DNA of 27,560 nucleotides from IMG/VR virus record IMGVR_UViG_3300042892_000616, positions 1 to 27,560 of that record. The stretch is one strand, 5' to 3'. Every line of letters starts with the position of its first letter. The stretch's first letter is position 1. This document shows, in pieces, positions 11,957 through 19,008 of the stretch. A program made the translations under genes and the position numbers. Under the pieces are notes generated by a model that was not told the DNA's origin, did no database searches, and worked only from the letters and a program-made list of their open reading frames with translations. This DNA comes from a virus.

Positions 11957-12783
11957 TAGAAACAGTTCCAGTAGAGTATAAATCTATTAAAGATATTATG
12001 GATAACATAGATAGTTATAAAGAAAAATTTATTCAAGACTCAGTTATAGTCTTTAGAAATGCAAACCTTTCTTTTGATGAACAACTAACCCTTCATAAGT
12101 CTATTGGCGAAGCGTTTGGTTGGAATACTCATAGAGAAGAAGGAAGCCACTACAGAGAAAACCATAGCCACAACCCAAATGTTGGAGTATCTACTACAGA
12201 AGAGATAATGCTTACTTGGCATGTTGAGCATTTCTATTACTCTAATCCTATCGTTGCTGGAACATGGAATATGTTTCATCTTAATGCAGTAGAGGGCGCT
12301 GGTAAGACCTATTTTGTTGATACCTCGAAAGTTTACGAAATGCTAGATGAAGATATGAAAAATTTTTTAAATAGGTGTATATTAAAAACAAAAACACAAA
12401 AAGAATTCTGGCCCTTTGCAAGTGAAACAAAATATAATACCGTTCTTCCTCATTGGCTTACCAAAAAACCAGTGATAAGGATCTCGCTTTCTAGATGGGT
12501 AGACGATGAAATATTTTCTATTGATGGAAATATTCCAACAGAAAAAGATTACGAAATGTTTCGCAGGTCAGCATTAAGAGTAATAGATTTAATAGAAACA
12601 GATGAATCTATAAGGATAGTTCATAACTGGAAACAGGGAGACCTTGTTTTGATGGATGGATTTAAGTTAGCACATGCAGTTACTGGCGGATTTAAACCAG
12701 AGGATCGTGAGTTTACTGGTATATGGGGATACAGAGATCCCATAAAATATGAAAGTAGCAAAGATTTTGTCTCTATGCTATAA
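11953..12783 (+). CDS. TauD/clavaminate-synthase-like 2OG oxygenase
   Basis: This 276-residue protein overlaps the SGNH gene by four bases (ATGA). It has VIVFRNANLSFDEQLTLHKSIGE, a TauD-like N-terminus, then His90-x-Glu92 (TWHVEHFYY), distal His241 (LAHAVTGG) and Arg252 (EDREFTG). Glu in place of the usual Asp ligand is known in clavaminate synthase. WHVEH, the WN segment and the GDLVLMDG strand fit the family. The substrate is unknown; coupling to the SGNH gene suggests that they act on the same molecule. Confidence 0.8.
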   Translation: MIETVPVEYKSIKDIMDNIDSYKEKFIQDSVIVFRNANLSFDEQLTLHKSIGEAFGWNTHREEGSHYRENHSHNPNVGVSTTEEIMLTWHVEHFYYSNPIVAGTWNMFHLNAVEGAGKTYFVDTSKVYEMLDEDMKNFLNRCILKTKTQKEFWPFASETKYNTVLPHWLTKKPVIRISLSRWVDDEIFSIDGNIPTEKDYEMFRRSALRVIDLIETDESIRIVHNWKQGDLVLMDGFKLAHAVTGGFKPEDREFTGIWGYRDPIKYESSKDFVSML

Positions 12784-12792
12784 TTATGTAGT

Positions 12793-12857
12793 GACAATAT
12801 AGTTATCGTATTTGTGTCGGGAAACATTTATATGGTATGTTGCAACACTATATTGTC
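12793..12857 (+). promoter_or_regulatory. Inverted repeat and palindrome upstream of ahpC
   Basis: GACAATATAGT (12793-12803) is inverted as ACTATATTGTC (12847-12857). Between them, TGTTGCAACA (12838-12847) is a perfect 10-bp palindrome. No clear -35/-10 pair was found. The arrangement suggests looped operator sites, or a long hairpin in the ahpC leader. Confidence 0.5.
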
Positions 12858-12896
12858 CTTAAATTTGTTTTATTAAAACAAGAGAAAAGGAAAGTC

Positions 12897-13433
12897 ATGA
12901 AAACTATTGGAGATAAACTAGGAAACTTTGCTGTTACTGGAGTTAAGCCTGGAGCCCTAACATATGATGATTCATCATTTGAAGTATTAACACAGGATTC
13001 TTTTCCTGGAAAGTGGAAGATTATTGTATTCTATCCAAAAGATTTTACATTTGTATGCCCAACAGAAATTGTTGCATATGATAAGTTAGTTAATGACTTT
13101 GATGATCGTGATGCTATTTTGATGATTGGCTCTGTAGACAACGAATTTTGTAAGATTGCTTGGCGTAATGCCCATGAAGATCTTAAGAAGACAAACTCGT
13201 GGTCATTTGCAGATACCGCACATCAACTTGCTGGAGATCTTGGAATTCATCACTCGTCTGGTGTAACTTATCGTGCTACATTTATTGTTGATCCAGAAAA
13301 CACTATCCAACATTTAACAGTTAATAATTTAGATGTTGGTCGTAATGCAGATGAGGCACTTCGTGTACTCGATGCACTACAGACTGGAGAACTATGTGCA
13401 TGTAATAGACCTTTGGGTGGAGAAACACTGTAA
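12897..13433 (+). CDS. ahpC: Alkyl hydroperoxide reductase AhpC (peroxiredoxin)
   Basis: The frame extends to 12837, but ATG 12897 follows AAAGGAAAG and gives 178 residues. Peroxidatic Cys54 lies in FTFVCPTEI; the ATFIVDP block with Arg126 follows; resolving Cys167 and Cys169 sit in ELCACN. The third Cys and the C-terminal RVLDALQTGELCACN pattern are those of mycobacterial-type AhpC, which is recycled by AhpD rather than AhpF. It reduces peroxides in the cytoplasm. It directly precedes ahpD. A complete catalytic set suggests an active enzyme, unusual in a phage. Confidence 0.93.
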   Translation: MKTIGDKLGNFAVTGVKPGALTYDDSSFEVLTQDSFPGKWKIIVFYPKDFTFVCPTEIVAYDKLVNDFDDRDAILMIGSVDNEFCKIAWRNAHEDLKKTNSWSFADTAHQLAGDLGIHHSSGVTYRATFIVDPENTIQHLTVNNLDVGRNADEALRVLDALQTGELCACNRPLGGETL

Positions 13434-13945
13434 TGTCCTGGGTTGAACAACTATCAGAAAACCTACCAAGGTATGCAAAAGATGTTAAACTTAATCTTGA
13501 CGCAGTAATTAACAGATCAACTGTTAGTCCTGATGAAGCATTATATCTTTCAATTGCATCAGCAGTTTCTACTGGTAATGCCAAACTACTAACATTCTTG
13601 GTGGCAAATGCAACTGATGAATTAGAAAAAGATGCTGCCCTATATGCTGGATCTATCATGGCACAAAACAATATATGGTACCCATATCTTGAAATGGCTG
13701 ATGATGTTAATCTAAAGGGACTTCCAGCACAACTTAGAATGAATGGGATTGCTACCCATGGTGGCACAACTAAGGCTAAGTTTGAGGCTTATTGTTTGGC
13801 TTCATCTATTATTGGTAAATGTCATTTTTGTGTAAAGGCACACTATGAAACATTGAAAGAAGAAGGCTATACAGTAGAGCAGTTGCGTGATATCGGAAGA
13901 ATTGCAGCAACAATCAATGCATTAGCAAAGATACTTTCCGCATAA
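13433..13945 (+). CDS. ahpD: Alkyl hydroperoxidase AhpD
   Basis: This 170-residue protein starts at the ATG overlapping the ahpC stop (TAATG). The core is FEAYCLASSIIGKC with Glu118, Cys130, Cys133 and His137; the numbering is the same as I recall for Mycobacterium tuberculosis AhpD. The residue between the Cys pair that is His132 there is Phe132 here, with His at 131. AhpD is a disulfide reductase that regenerates AhpC through lipoamide. The host would need to supply the upstream dihydrolipoamide system. Confidence 0.92.
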   Translation: MSWVEQLSENLPRYAKDVKLNLDAVINRSTVSPDEALYLSIASAVSTGNAKLLTFLVANATDELEKDAALYAGSIMAQNNIWYPYLEMADDVNLKGLPAQLRMNGIATHGGTTKAKFEAYCLASSIIGKCHFCVKAHYETLKEEGYTVEQLRDIGRIAATINALAKILSA

Positions 13946-13955
13946 TTAATGGTCC

Positions 13956-13978
13956 TGGGTATGACTTAAAACTACCCA
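13956..13978. terminator. Hairpin between convergent genes
   Basis: TGGGTA (13956-13961) pairs with TACCCA (13973-13978) across an 11-nt loop. A short T-rich stretch follows on the + strand. It lies between the ahpD stop and the converging 42-residue gene, and marks the switch from rightward to leftward transcription. Confidence 0.5.
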
Positions 13979-13981
13979 ATA

Positions 13982-14110
13982 TTACTTTTTAGGATGCTTT
14001 GGTTCGTATGGTTCAATCTTAGATTTAATACGACCATCTTTATATAGTCTAACAATCCATCCATCTTTAATCTGAATAGGATTAAACGCATATGCTTTTT
14101 TCTTTGGCAT
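13982..14110 (-). CDS. 42-residue basic protein
   Basis: This short ORF starts at the ATG overlapping the upstream stop (TAATG), preceded by AGAGGAATA. The sequence is basic, with a small beta pattern (IQIKDGWIVRLYKDGRIKSKI), which looks like a two-strand hairpin. The role is unknown. Confidence 0.65.
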   Translation of the reverse strand: MPKKKAYAFNPIQIKDGWIVRLYKDGRIKSKIEPYEPKHPKK

Positions 14111-14451
14111 TATTCCTCTATTCTGTGTATTTCTTTAGTTGATCTTGTGTAATCTTTTCCAATTCCCGCAAAACTTGCAGGGTCTTCAATAACTTCATCG
14201 GCCTTTGCTACTGGAACACAGTTTGGAACTGGATTACCATCTGCTCCTGGCTTCATACCTCTTTGTACATAACCTTCCCAGCACGGGTCAGCCTTTCCAA
14301 TTGATGAGTCATACATGGCCATAGCAACCTCTGAGTCGGTCTCTGAAGAGCATACTGGGCAATCTGGGCAGTCTACATTAAGTTCTTTACAGGTCTCACA
14401 ATCACAGCCTTGGTAAGTGCTTGTTGGCATCATTGAATCATCTTTAATCAT
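14110..14451 (-). CDS. Cys-rich protein with PCWEGY motif, leaderless
   Basis: This 113-residue protein has seven or more Cys in its first half (CDCETC, CPDCPVC), probably binding metal. DPCWEGYVQRGMKP and VPNCVPV follow, a pair I recall near the ends of head-maturation or portal-associated phage proteins. Here it is free-standing. A TATAAT at 14463-14458 lies six bases before the start. It is coupled to the 42-residue gene downstream. Confidence 0.65.
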   Translation of the reverse strand: MIKDDSMMPTSTYQGCDCETCKELNVDCPDCPVCSSETDSEVAMAMYDSSIGKADPCWEGYVQRGMKPGADGNPVPNCVPVAKADEVIEDPASFAGIGKDYTRSTKEIHRIEE

Positions 14452-14458
14452 ATAACCA

Positions 14459-14731
14459 TTATAGCATGCCGTTAAGTCTACTGTGGGTCCTTATTCTATG
14501 GCAGTTAGCACAAACCACTTCACACTTTTCAATCTCTTTTTTAATAGCCTTCCAGGAAAACCCATCGTGGATCATCCTTGATACATTGTACTTCTTGTCT
14601 CTTATGTGGTCAAAATCTAAGATAATATGATTATTGATTCCACAATCTACACAGCCAGAATCCTCTTTTATCTTAGCAAGCATCTTTTTATATTGCTGCT
14701 TATTATAATGGTCCAACTCTTTGTCAGTCAT
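14459..14731 (-). CDS. Free-standing HNH endonuclease
   Basis: I choose ATG 14731 (90 residues), seven bases after TATAAT (14744-14739). The first zinc Cys pair is CVDC (27-30). DFDHI (Asp41, His42) provides the HNH active-site histidine. CANCHR (Cys74, Cys77, His78) closes the motif. The small size fits homing-type or packaging-associated HNH proteins of phages. It lies beside a structured non-coding region, which may be its landing site. Confidence 0.85.
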   Translation of the reverse strand: MTDKELDHYNKQQYKKMLAKIKEDSGCVDCGINNHIILDFDHIRDKKYNVSRMIHDGFSWKAIKKEIEKCEVVCANCHRIRTHSRLNGML

Positions 14732-14758
14732 TAATATTATTATACCGCCAAATGTTAG

Positions 14759-14990
14759 GTCCCACACAAGCAATTCACCTGACTTGCGCCACGGTCTCTA
14801 TCCAATGGGTAACTAATCCATCACTAAGGTCCTGTGTGGGACAATTATATTGTAGCATAGGAAATGAGCAGTTTATAGACGACTGCTCAGGTCTATCAGC
14901 CACGAAGATTCGACTCCTGCCAACTCTCCCCTCATGGGAGCATCCGTTGTAAAACCTTTTAAAGTCTTAGAGCGGAATGTTATCCATTAT
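14759..14990. ncRNA. Structured non-coding region (candidate RNA, class unknown)
   Basis: GTCCCACACA (14759-14768) pairs perfectly with TGTGTGGGAC (14833-14842), enclosing 64 bases with smaller internal stems. A second hairpin, GAGCAGT/ACTGCTC (14866-14888), has 7 bp, and CTCCC/GGGAG (about 14926-14940) is a third. Fragments resemble tRNA arms (AGATTCGACTCC, GGAGAGTTGGCAG on the - strand), but I could not fold a complete cloverleaf on either strand. No convincing ORF was found. Confidence 0.4.
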
Positions 14991-14991
14991 A

Positions 14992-15396
14992 CTACTGAAT
15001 TTCAATAGTTTTGGGCTTCTTCTCTTCAGGTACATGCTTTTCTAGTGTTAACTCTAGAATACCGTTTGAGAATATTGCTGATTCAACTTCCATATACTCT
15101 GGCAAGTTAAATACAGTTGAGAACTTTCTTGTTGCAATTCCCTTATGCAAGAAAATCACAGAATCATCCTCTTTAACTTCAGATCGCTGTCCGCTAACCT
15201 TTAGTTGATTATTTTCTACTGTAATCGATACTTCTTCCTTATCAAAACCTGCTAATGCAAATTCCAAAATAAATAGGTCTTCTCCTGCCTTAATTACATT
15301 ATAAGGTGGATAGTTATTTTGTGTTGTTCTGATTGTTTGATTGAATCGATTAAAGAATGGGTCATCTAAAAGACCCAGCATTGTTTCTACTACCAT
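14992..15396 (-). CDS. Small heat-shock protein HSP20 (alpha-crystallin type)
   Basis: This 134-residue protein has an alpha-crystallin domain from about residue 32 to 128: LEFALAGFDKEEVSITVENN, then FLHKGIATRKFSTVFNLPE and the conserved SNGILELTLEK. A short N-terminal arm (LGLLDDPFFNRF) and a C-terminal TIEIQ (I-x-I-type tail) are present. It should prevent protein aggregation without ATP. AAAGGGGA precedes the ATG. Phage HSP20 genes are known in aquatic phages. The leader may fold over the ribosome site. Confidence 0.92.
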   Translation of the reverse strand: MVVETMLGLLDDPFFNRFNQTIRTTQNNYPPYNVIKAGEDLFILEFALAGFDKEEVSITVENNQLKVSGQRSEVKEDDSVIFLHKGIATRKFSTVFNLPEYMEVESAIFSNGILELTLEKHVPEEKKPKTIEIQ

Positions 15397-15397
15397 A

Positions 15398-15420
15398 TTA
15401 TTCCCCTTTCAAGCGAATAA
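15398..15420 (-). promoter_or_regulatory. Possible RNA-thermometer hairpin at the HSP20 ribosome site
   Basis: In the - strand leader, TTATTC pairs with GAATAA across an 11-nt loop that includes most of the AAAGGGG ribosome site, two bases before the start codon. The weak AU-rich 6-bp stem could open on warming. This is a prediction from pairing only. Confidence 0.35.
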
Positions 15421-15453
15421 GTTAATTTGCCCCCCTGTTGGGCAGGCATAAAT

Positions 15454-15483
15454 ATTATAGCATACTGTATATAGACTCTGCAA
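15454..15483 (-). promoter_or_regulatory. Promoter for HSP20
   Basis: On the - strand, TTGCAG (15483-15478), an 18-nt spacer and TATAAT (15459-15454) overlap the end of the SGNH-like gene. The leader would be about 50 nt and contains a GC-rich element around 15430-15447. Confidence 0.5.
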
Positions 15484-16279
15484 TATGAATCTGCCTATGC
15501 AATCCCCAATGTCCTGGTGGCCAGTAATCATAGTCTGCCGCAAATTGAAAAAACTCATTGTCGGAAAACTCTAAATGGCAGTCTCTGACTGATCCATCTT
15601 TGTAATGCATAGTACTAAACTGATCTAAATACTCACTTTCAAAATACCCACTATCAAAATCTTTGAAAGAGTAATAGTTTAAAGAAGAATCGTTATAATG
15701 GGTCCAAATTAATTTAATATCATTTGTTTTACAATATTGTATAAGCATTTTTATAAATAAGATGTTATAAAATATTGCAAACTCTTCTGGTAAAACATGC
15801 TCTGCTATGTGTGGAAATTTAGAGAATTTCTGAATTAATTTATTAGATAGTAATCCTTTTTGTATTTGCTTGTCCATTCCATTTTCTGTAGACATCCCAA
15901 TCCCTGGAACCTCTAGTCTTGTTATTGGAAATACTGCAAAAATATATTTTGGATTATAAAATTCTTTAAAAAATTGAAATGCTTTAGTTATCTGTGCCTG
16001 TGCCCCATCTCCACCCTTTGCTAAATTTATGTAATCTTTATTCATTTTTTTTGATATTAGGTATGGCCAAGTTAACTCTAGTGGCAAGCCATGGCCTTCT
16101 GTTTGAGAACATCCCAATATTAAAATTTCTTGATTATTAAATTCATTACACCTATATTTATAAGAGTTAAAATTATACTTTATTGGAACAGAATCTGCGT
16201 CCTTATTCGGCGTTCCATCCGACATATCTTTTAAAGATCTATTTAAAAAATAAATAGGGAAATTTGTTTCATCACTCAC
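15455..16279 (-). CDS. SGNH/GDSL-like hydrolase family protein, copy 2
   Basis: This 274-residue protein starts at GTG 16279. NQEILILGCSQTEGHG carries Ser58 at the GDS position, NLAKGGDGAQ is the Gly block, and PPGHWGLHRQIHIAES (about 254-269) carries the catalytic His. The layout matches the protein at 11030-11956, although overall similarity looks low. It lies four bases after the carbamoyltransferase gene, so the two are an operon and may act in one pathway. No signal peptide is present. Confidence 0.7.
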   Translation of the reverse strand: MSDETNFPIYFLNRSLKDMSDGTPNKDADSVPIKYNFNSYKYRCNEFNNQEILILGCSQTEGHGLPLELTWPYLISKKMNKDYINLAKGGDGAQAQITKAFQFFKEFYNPKYIFAVFPITRLEVPGIGMSTENGMDKQIQKGLLSNKLIQKFSKFPHIAEHVLPEEFAIFYNILFIKMLIQYCKTNDIKLIWTHYNDSSLNYYSFKDFDSGYFESEYLDQFSTMHYKDGSVRDCHLEFSDNEFFQFAADYDYWPPGHWGLHRQIHIAESIYSML

Positions 16280-16283
16280 TATA

Positions 16284-17708
16284 CTATCTTATCACTACAT
16301 TTTTATAGGTTTCTTGCCATTTTATTATGTCGTGTTCATCATTTAATAATGGTTGACCCTTTATGTTAAGACTGGTATTTAGTAATATTGGAACACCAGT
16401 TTGTAAGTAAAACTTATTCAATGCTCTCCATAGGCCACGATGCTGATTACGGTTCACTGTTTGAACTCTAGATGTGCCGTCTGCGTGGACTACAGAAGGA
16501 ATCTTGTCTGGCTGTAAACACTTAACTGTATACTGCATGTATGGGCTTGCAAAATCCATATCAAACCATTTACTTGCACACTCTTCCATAACTACTGGAG
16601 CAAAAGGCCTAAACTGTTCTCTTTGTTTAATTAGATTTACCTTATCTTTAATGTTTGGATCTCTGGGGTCTGCAAGAATTGATCTATTGCCTAGCGCTCT
16701 TGGACCGTACTCTGCTCTACCTGTTGCTACTGCTACGATTCCATCCTTTAATATACCGTCCACAATTTGCTGAACAGGATACTCTCCTCCAAGATCATAA
16801 CCAAGATAAGGAGTTTTCCATTCAAGGTGTTTTCCGTATAAGGCTGCTGCTGCTCCTAAAGAACTTCCAGCATCCCCTGGGTTTGGCATAATCCAGATCA
16901 TATCAAATATTTTCCATAGCAAGGTATTGGCTGAAGAGTTTAGAGCACAACCACCCATAAAGACTAGGTTATTTTTTCCAGTTAAAGACTTTGCCATACG
17001 CATAAAGTCATTTAATCTTTGCTCATAAACAACCTGGACTGCTGCTGCGATGTCAAACTTATCCTGCTCTGACTCAATCCATCCCCAGTCAGTTATACCC
17101 TTATGAAAGTTATATTTTTGTTTAGTGTATGAAGGGAAATACTCATCAACCTTTTTATAATATTTTGTCCAGTCTCCGTATGCAGCCATACCCATCATTA
17201 TATATTCTTCTTGGTTTGGCATAAGACCAATTAACTGAGTAAAAGCAGAATAGAATAGTCCAAAACTAATAGGATAGTTTTGCTTATACTTTAATTTTAT
17301 ATTTTCACCTTCTCCAACCCAGATAGTTGAAGTGTTGTATTCCCCAATAGCATCTAGCACCACGATTACAGCATCATTAAAATCACTTGTATAGTATCCT
17401 GCTGCTGCATGAGAGTAGTGATGTCCGAAAGATTTTCTTGGTATTCCCTCTATTTCAAACCTTGGCTTCCACTCCCCAGAACCACCCCTTAAAAACAGCC
17501 TGGAGGCCTTTAGGAGAGGCTTTTCATAGTAGGCTATGTGATCTGGTTTCCCATAAGACAAAGCATCTTTTATTAAACTATCATTGATATACCAGTCATT
17601 TTTATTTTTGCTATATCTTTCAGAGTGTCCAGCAAAAAGTATCTCTCCGTCTTTGATTAAAGATACAGAGGCATCATGAGAGGTTTCGTTTACTCCAAGA
17701 ATTATCAT
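16284..17708 (-). CDS. NodU/TobZ-type O-carbamoyltransferase
   Basis: This 474-residue enzyme has the full family order: GVNETSHDASVSL at the N-terminus, GHHYSHAAAGYY (His106, His107, His110 for metal), VVLDAIGEYNTS, MMGMAAYG, FMGGCALNSSAN, then the C-terminal YrdC-like block with AEYGPRALGNRSILADPR and PILLNTSLNIKGQP. It is shorter than classical NodU (about 560) but keeps both lobes. Such enzymes transfer a carbamoyl group from carbamoyl phosphate to a hydroxyl of a sugar, antibiotic or modified base. TGGTTAACCA, a 10-bp palindrome, sits just upstream. Confidence 0.88.
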   Translation of the reverse strand: MIILGVNETSHDASVSLIKDGEILFAGHSERYSKNKNDWYINDSLIKDALSYGKPDHIAYYEKPLLKASRLFLRGGSGEWKPRFEIEGIPRKSFGHHYSHAAAGYYTSDFNDAVIVVLDAIGEYNTSTIWVGEGENIKLKYKQNYPISFGLFYSAFTQLIGLMPNQEEYIMMGMAAYGDWTKYYKKVDEYFPSYTKQKYNFHKGITDWGWIESEQDKFDIAAAVQVVYEQRLNDFMRMAKSLTGKNNLVFMGGCALNSSANTLLWKIFDMIWIMPNPGDAGSSLGAAAALYGKHLEWKTPYLGYDLGGEYPVQQIVDGILKDGIVAVATGRAEYGPRALGNRSILADPRDPNIKDKVNLIKQREQFRPFAPVVMEECASKWFDMDFASPYMQYTVKCLQPDKIPSVVHADGTSRVQTVNRNQHRGLWRALNKFYLQTGVPILLNTSLNIKGQPLLNDEHDIIKWQETYKNVVIR

Positions 17709-17734
17709 TATGGTTAACCAAAATAAAACAGAAA

Positions 17735-17762
17735 AACAGGCCTGCTAAAAAACAAGCCTGTT
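17735..17762 (-). terminator. Rho-independent terminator, leftward
   Basis: On the - strand, AACAGGC and GCCTGTT form a 7-bp stem across a 14-nt loop, followed by a T-rich run. It separates the holin-like gene at 17774 from the carbamoyltransferase operon. Confidence 0.7.
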
Positions 17763-17773
17763 AATCTATTGTC

Positions 17774-18046
17774 TTACTTCTTTGCTGCTGCCTTCTTACG
17801 AGCAGGTGCCTTCTTGACTACCTTTGCAGTCTTTACTGCTGTGTCTACCTCTTCGACAGATGGCAACTTGCCAAACGCCGTATCATTAGGGTTGACTGCT
17901 CTCAATGCAACGGGCACGAGTGCTCCAAGCAATGAATAAGCAAGTGTCTTCGGATCTGTCACGCCTGAAGCGTAAAGAGCAATCGCTGCTCCAAGGACTG
18001 ATCGTCCGTAAGATGCTAGTGCTGCTTTTAGTTGTGCTGTGTTCAT
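17774..18046 (-). CDS. Holin-like membrane protein with Lys/Ala tail
   Basis: This 90-residue protein starts at an ATG preceded by AGGAGGAATAAT. Two hydrophobic segments (about residues 16-30 and 35-50) are followed by RAVNPND and a strongly basic tail (KKAPARKKAAAKK). I recall the QLKAALASYGRSVL...RAVNP pattern from actinophage membrane proteins often listed as holins. Membrane permeabilisation in lysis is the likely role; it is not proven. Confidence 0.7.
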   Translation of the reverse strand: MNTAQLKAALASYGRSVLGAAIALYASGVTDPKTLAYSLLGALVPVALRAVNPNDTAFGKLPSVEEVDTAVKTAKVVKKAPARKKAAAKK

Positions 18047-18056
18047 ATTATTCCTC

Positions 18057-18215
18057 CTAGGATATAACTTTTGTTAGTACTGTAAAACCAATCCATAAAC
18101 CAATAATTCCTGCGACTCCCGCAAAAACTGGTGGTGCTGGTACTGGCAATTTGAATGCTGCAAATACAACACCGCATCCAAAACCTGTTAGTATTGATAA
18201 TATAATATCTTTCAT
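18057..18215 (-). CDS. XapX-domain membrane protein
   Basis: This 52-residue protein has two hydrophobic spans joined by FKLPVPAPPVFAGVAGIIG, the XapX-domain signature (PVPAPP...GIxG). XapX proteins are tiny membrane proteins of unknown function found in bacteria and phages. The start overlaps the upstream stop as ATGA. Its position next to a holin-like gene makes a role at the membrane during lysis possible. Confidence 0.8.
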   Translation of the reverse strand: MKDIILSILTGFGCGVVFAAFKLPVPAPPVFAGVAGIIGLWIGFTVLTKVIS

Positions 18216-18376
18216 TCGTAATCCTTTTCTGTTAGTTCTTTATAATGCTTTAAACATACATCTCTTAATGATGTTTCTGTGCTATAAAGTTTTTCTGCTT
18301 CAAGTTCACAGTCAACAATGTGGCAATAGTAGAAAGCACTGTTTGCCAGATCTTTGTATGACTTGAAAGATATCAT
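18212..18376 (-). CDS. 54-residue Cys/His protein
   Basis: This short ORF overlaps both neighbours as ATGA. It has YYCHIVDC (Cys18, His19, Cys23) and VCLKHY (Cys41, His44), possible metal ligands, in a mainly helical sequence. The function is unknown. The double coupling makes translation likely. Confidence 0.65.
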   Translation of the reverse strand: MISFKSYKDLANSAFYYCHIVDCELEAEKLYSTETSLRDVCLKHYKELTEKDYE

Positions 18377-18771
18377 GTATCTATTTTACCATAGTCCTCT
18401 GGTAGCAGAGATTTTATATTTTTATACCCAACAATAAGTCTGCCTGTTGCTTCTTCTGAAATAATTGGAGGCTTATATGACTCTAGGTACTCTATGTCTG
18501 GACCCACAAGAGTAATAAAACTATTAATCTCTTCCTGAACAGATTCAATATATGAGTAGGCCCAGTCTCTTGAATCTGAAACAAATTTTAAAAAATCTTC
18601 ATTGGCTTTTTCTTTATCTGTTTTCACCATCTTGCCCTGCTCTTCTTGAAGAATTAAAAACTCTAATGTATTTTTTATTAATTCTCTATTTTTATTTTTT
18701 TGCATAATAAAAAGAAAAGAAAGCACTGTTGTTGAAACTGATAATATAACTAAAAGAATTGATTCTATCAT
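18373..18771 (-). CDS. Membrane-anchored helical protein
   Basis: This 132-residue protein has one N-terminal membrane span (residues 4-23), then a long charged helical region with KANEDFLKFVSDSRDWAYSYIE, a run I recall from small actinophage membrane-linked proteins. The domain after the span should face the cytoplasm and may form a coiled coil. The role is unknown. It overlaps neighbours by four bases on each side. Confidence 0.7.
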   Translation of the reverse strand: MIESILLVILSVSTTVLSFLFIMQKNKNRELIKNTLEFLILQEEQGKMVKTDKEKANEDFLKFVSDSRDWAYSYIESVQEEINSFITLVGPDIEYLESYKPPIISEEATGRLIVGYKNIKSLLPEDYGKIDT

Positions 18772-19007
18772 AACTCTTTTCCTCCTTCTCTTACCAAAAG
18801 AACTATCGCCCCATTATCTTCTAGGGCTTTCTTAACACGAATCATATACTCTATTGCCTGTCTTTTCATTTCAACAGTTTCCAAAGACATAAAGTCTTTT
18901 TCTTTAGCCTTTACTGTTAAGAAATGTTCGTTATCAATTATCTGTAAAGAGAAATCTTTTGGTGCTTCTAAAGATCTAAACGCTCTTCTCATTGCATCTG
19001 TGTACAT
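18768..19007 (-). CDS. Small conserved phage protein
   Basis: This 79-residue protein is alpha/beta, with LQIIDNEHFLTVKAKEKDFMSLE followed by a helix (RQAIEYMIRVKKALEDNGA) and VLLVREGG. The pattern occurs in many actinophages with no assigned function. It lies directly after the WhiB-like gene. Confidence 0.7.
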   Translation of the reverse strand: MYTDAMRRAFRSLEAPKDFSLQIIDNEHFLTVKAKEKDFMSLETVEMKRQAIEYMIRVKKALEDNGAIVLLVREGGKEL

Positions 19008-19008
19008 G

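Noticed and set aside
13321-13767. Leftward ORF of 148 codons over ahpC/ahpD
   Set aside because: ahpC and ahpD on the + strand have complete catalytic motifs; this is a shadow frame.
14759-14842. tRNA or tmRNA enclosed by the 10-bp dyad
   Set aside because: Neither strand gives a cloverleaf or the conserved T-loop, and no tag-peptide frame is visible. It is kept only as an unassigned structured region.
14940-15000. tRNA-like sequence on the - strand with an anticodon-like CTCTAAG
   Set aside because: The D-arm resemblance is real, but no acceptor or T-arm pairing could be found, so a suppressor tRNA is not supported.
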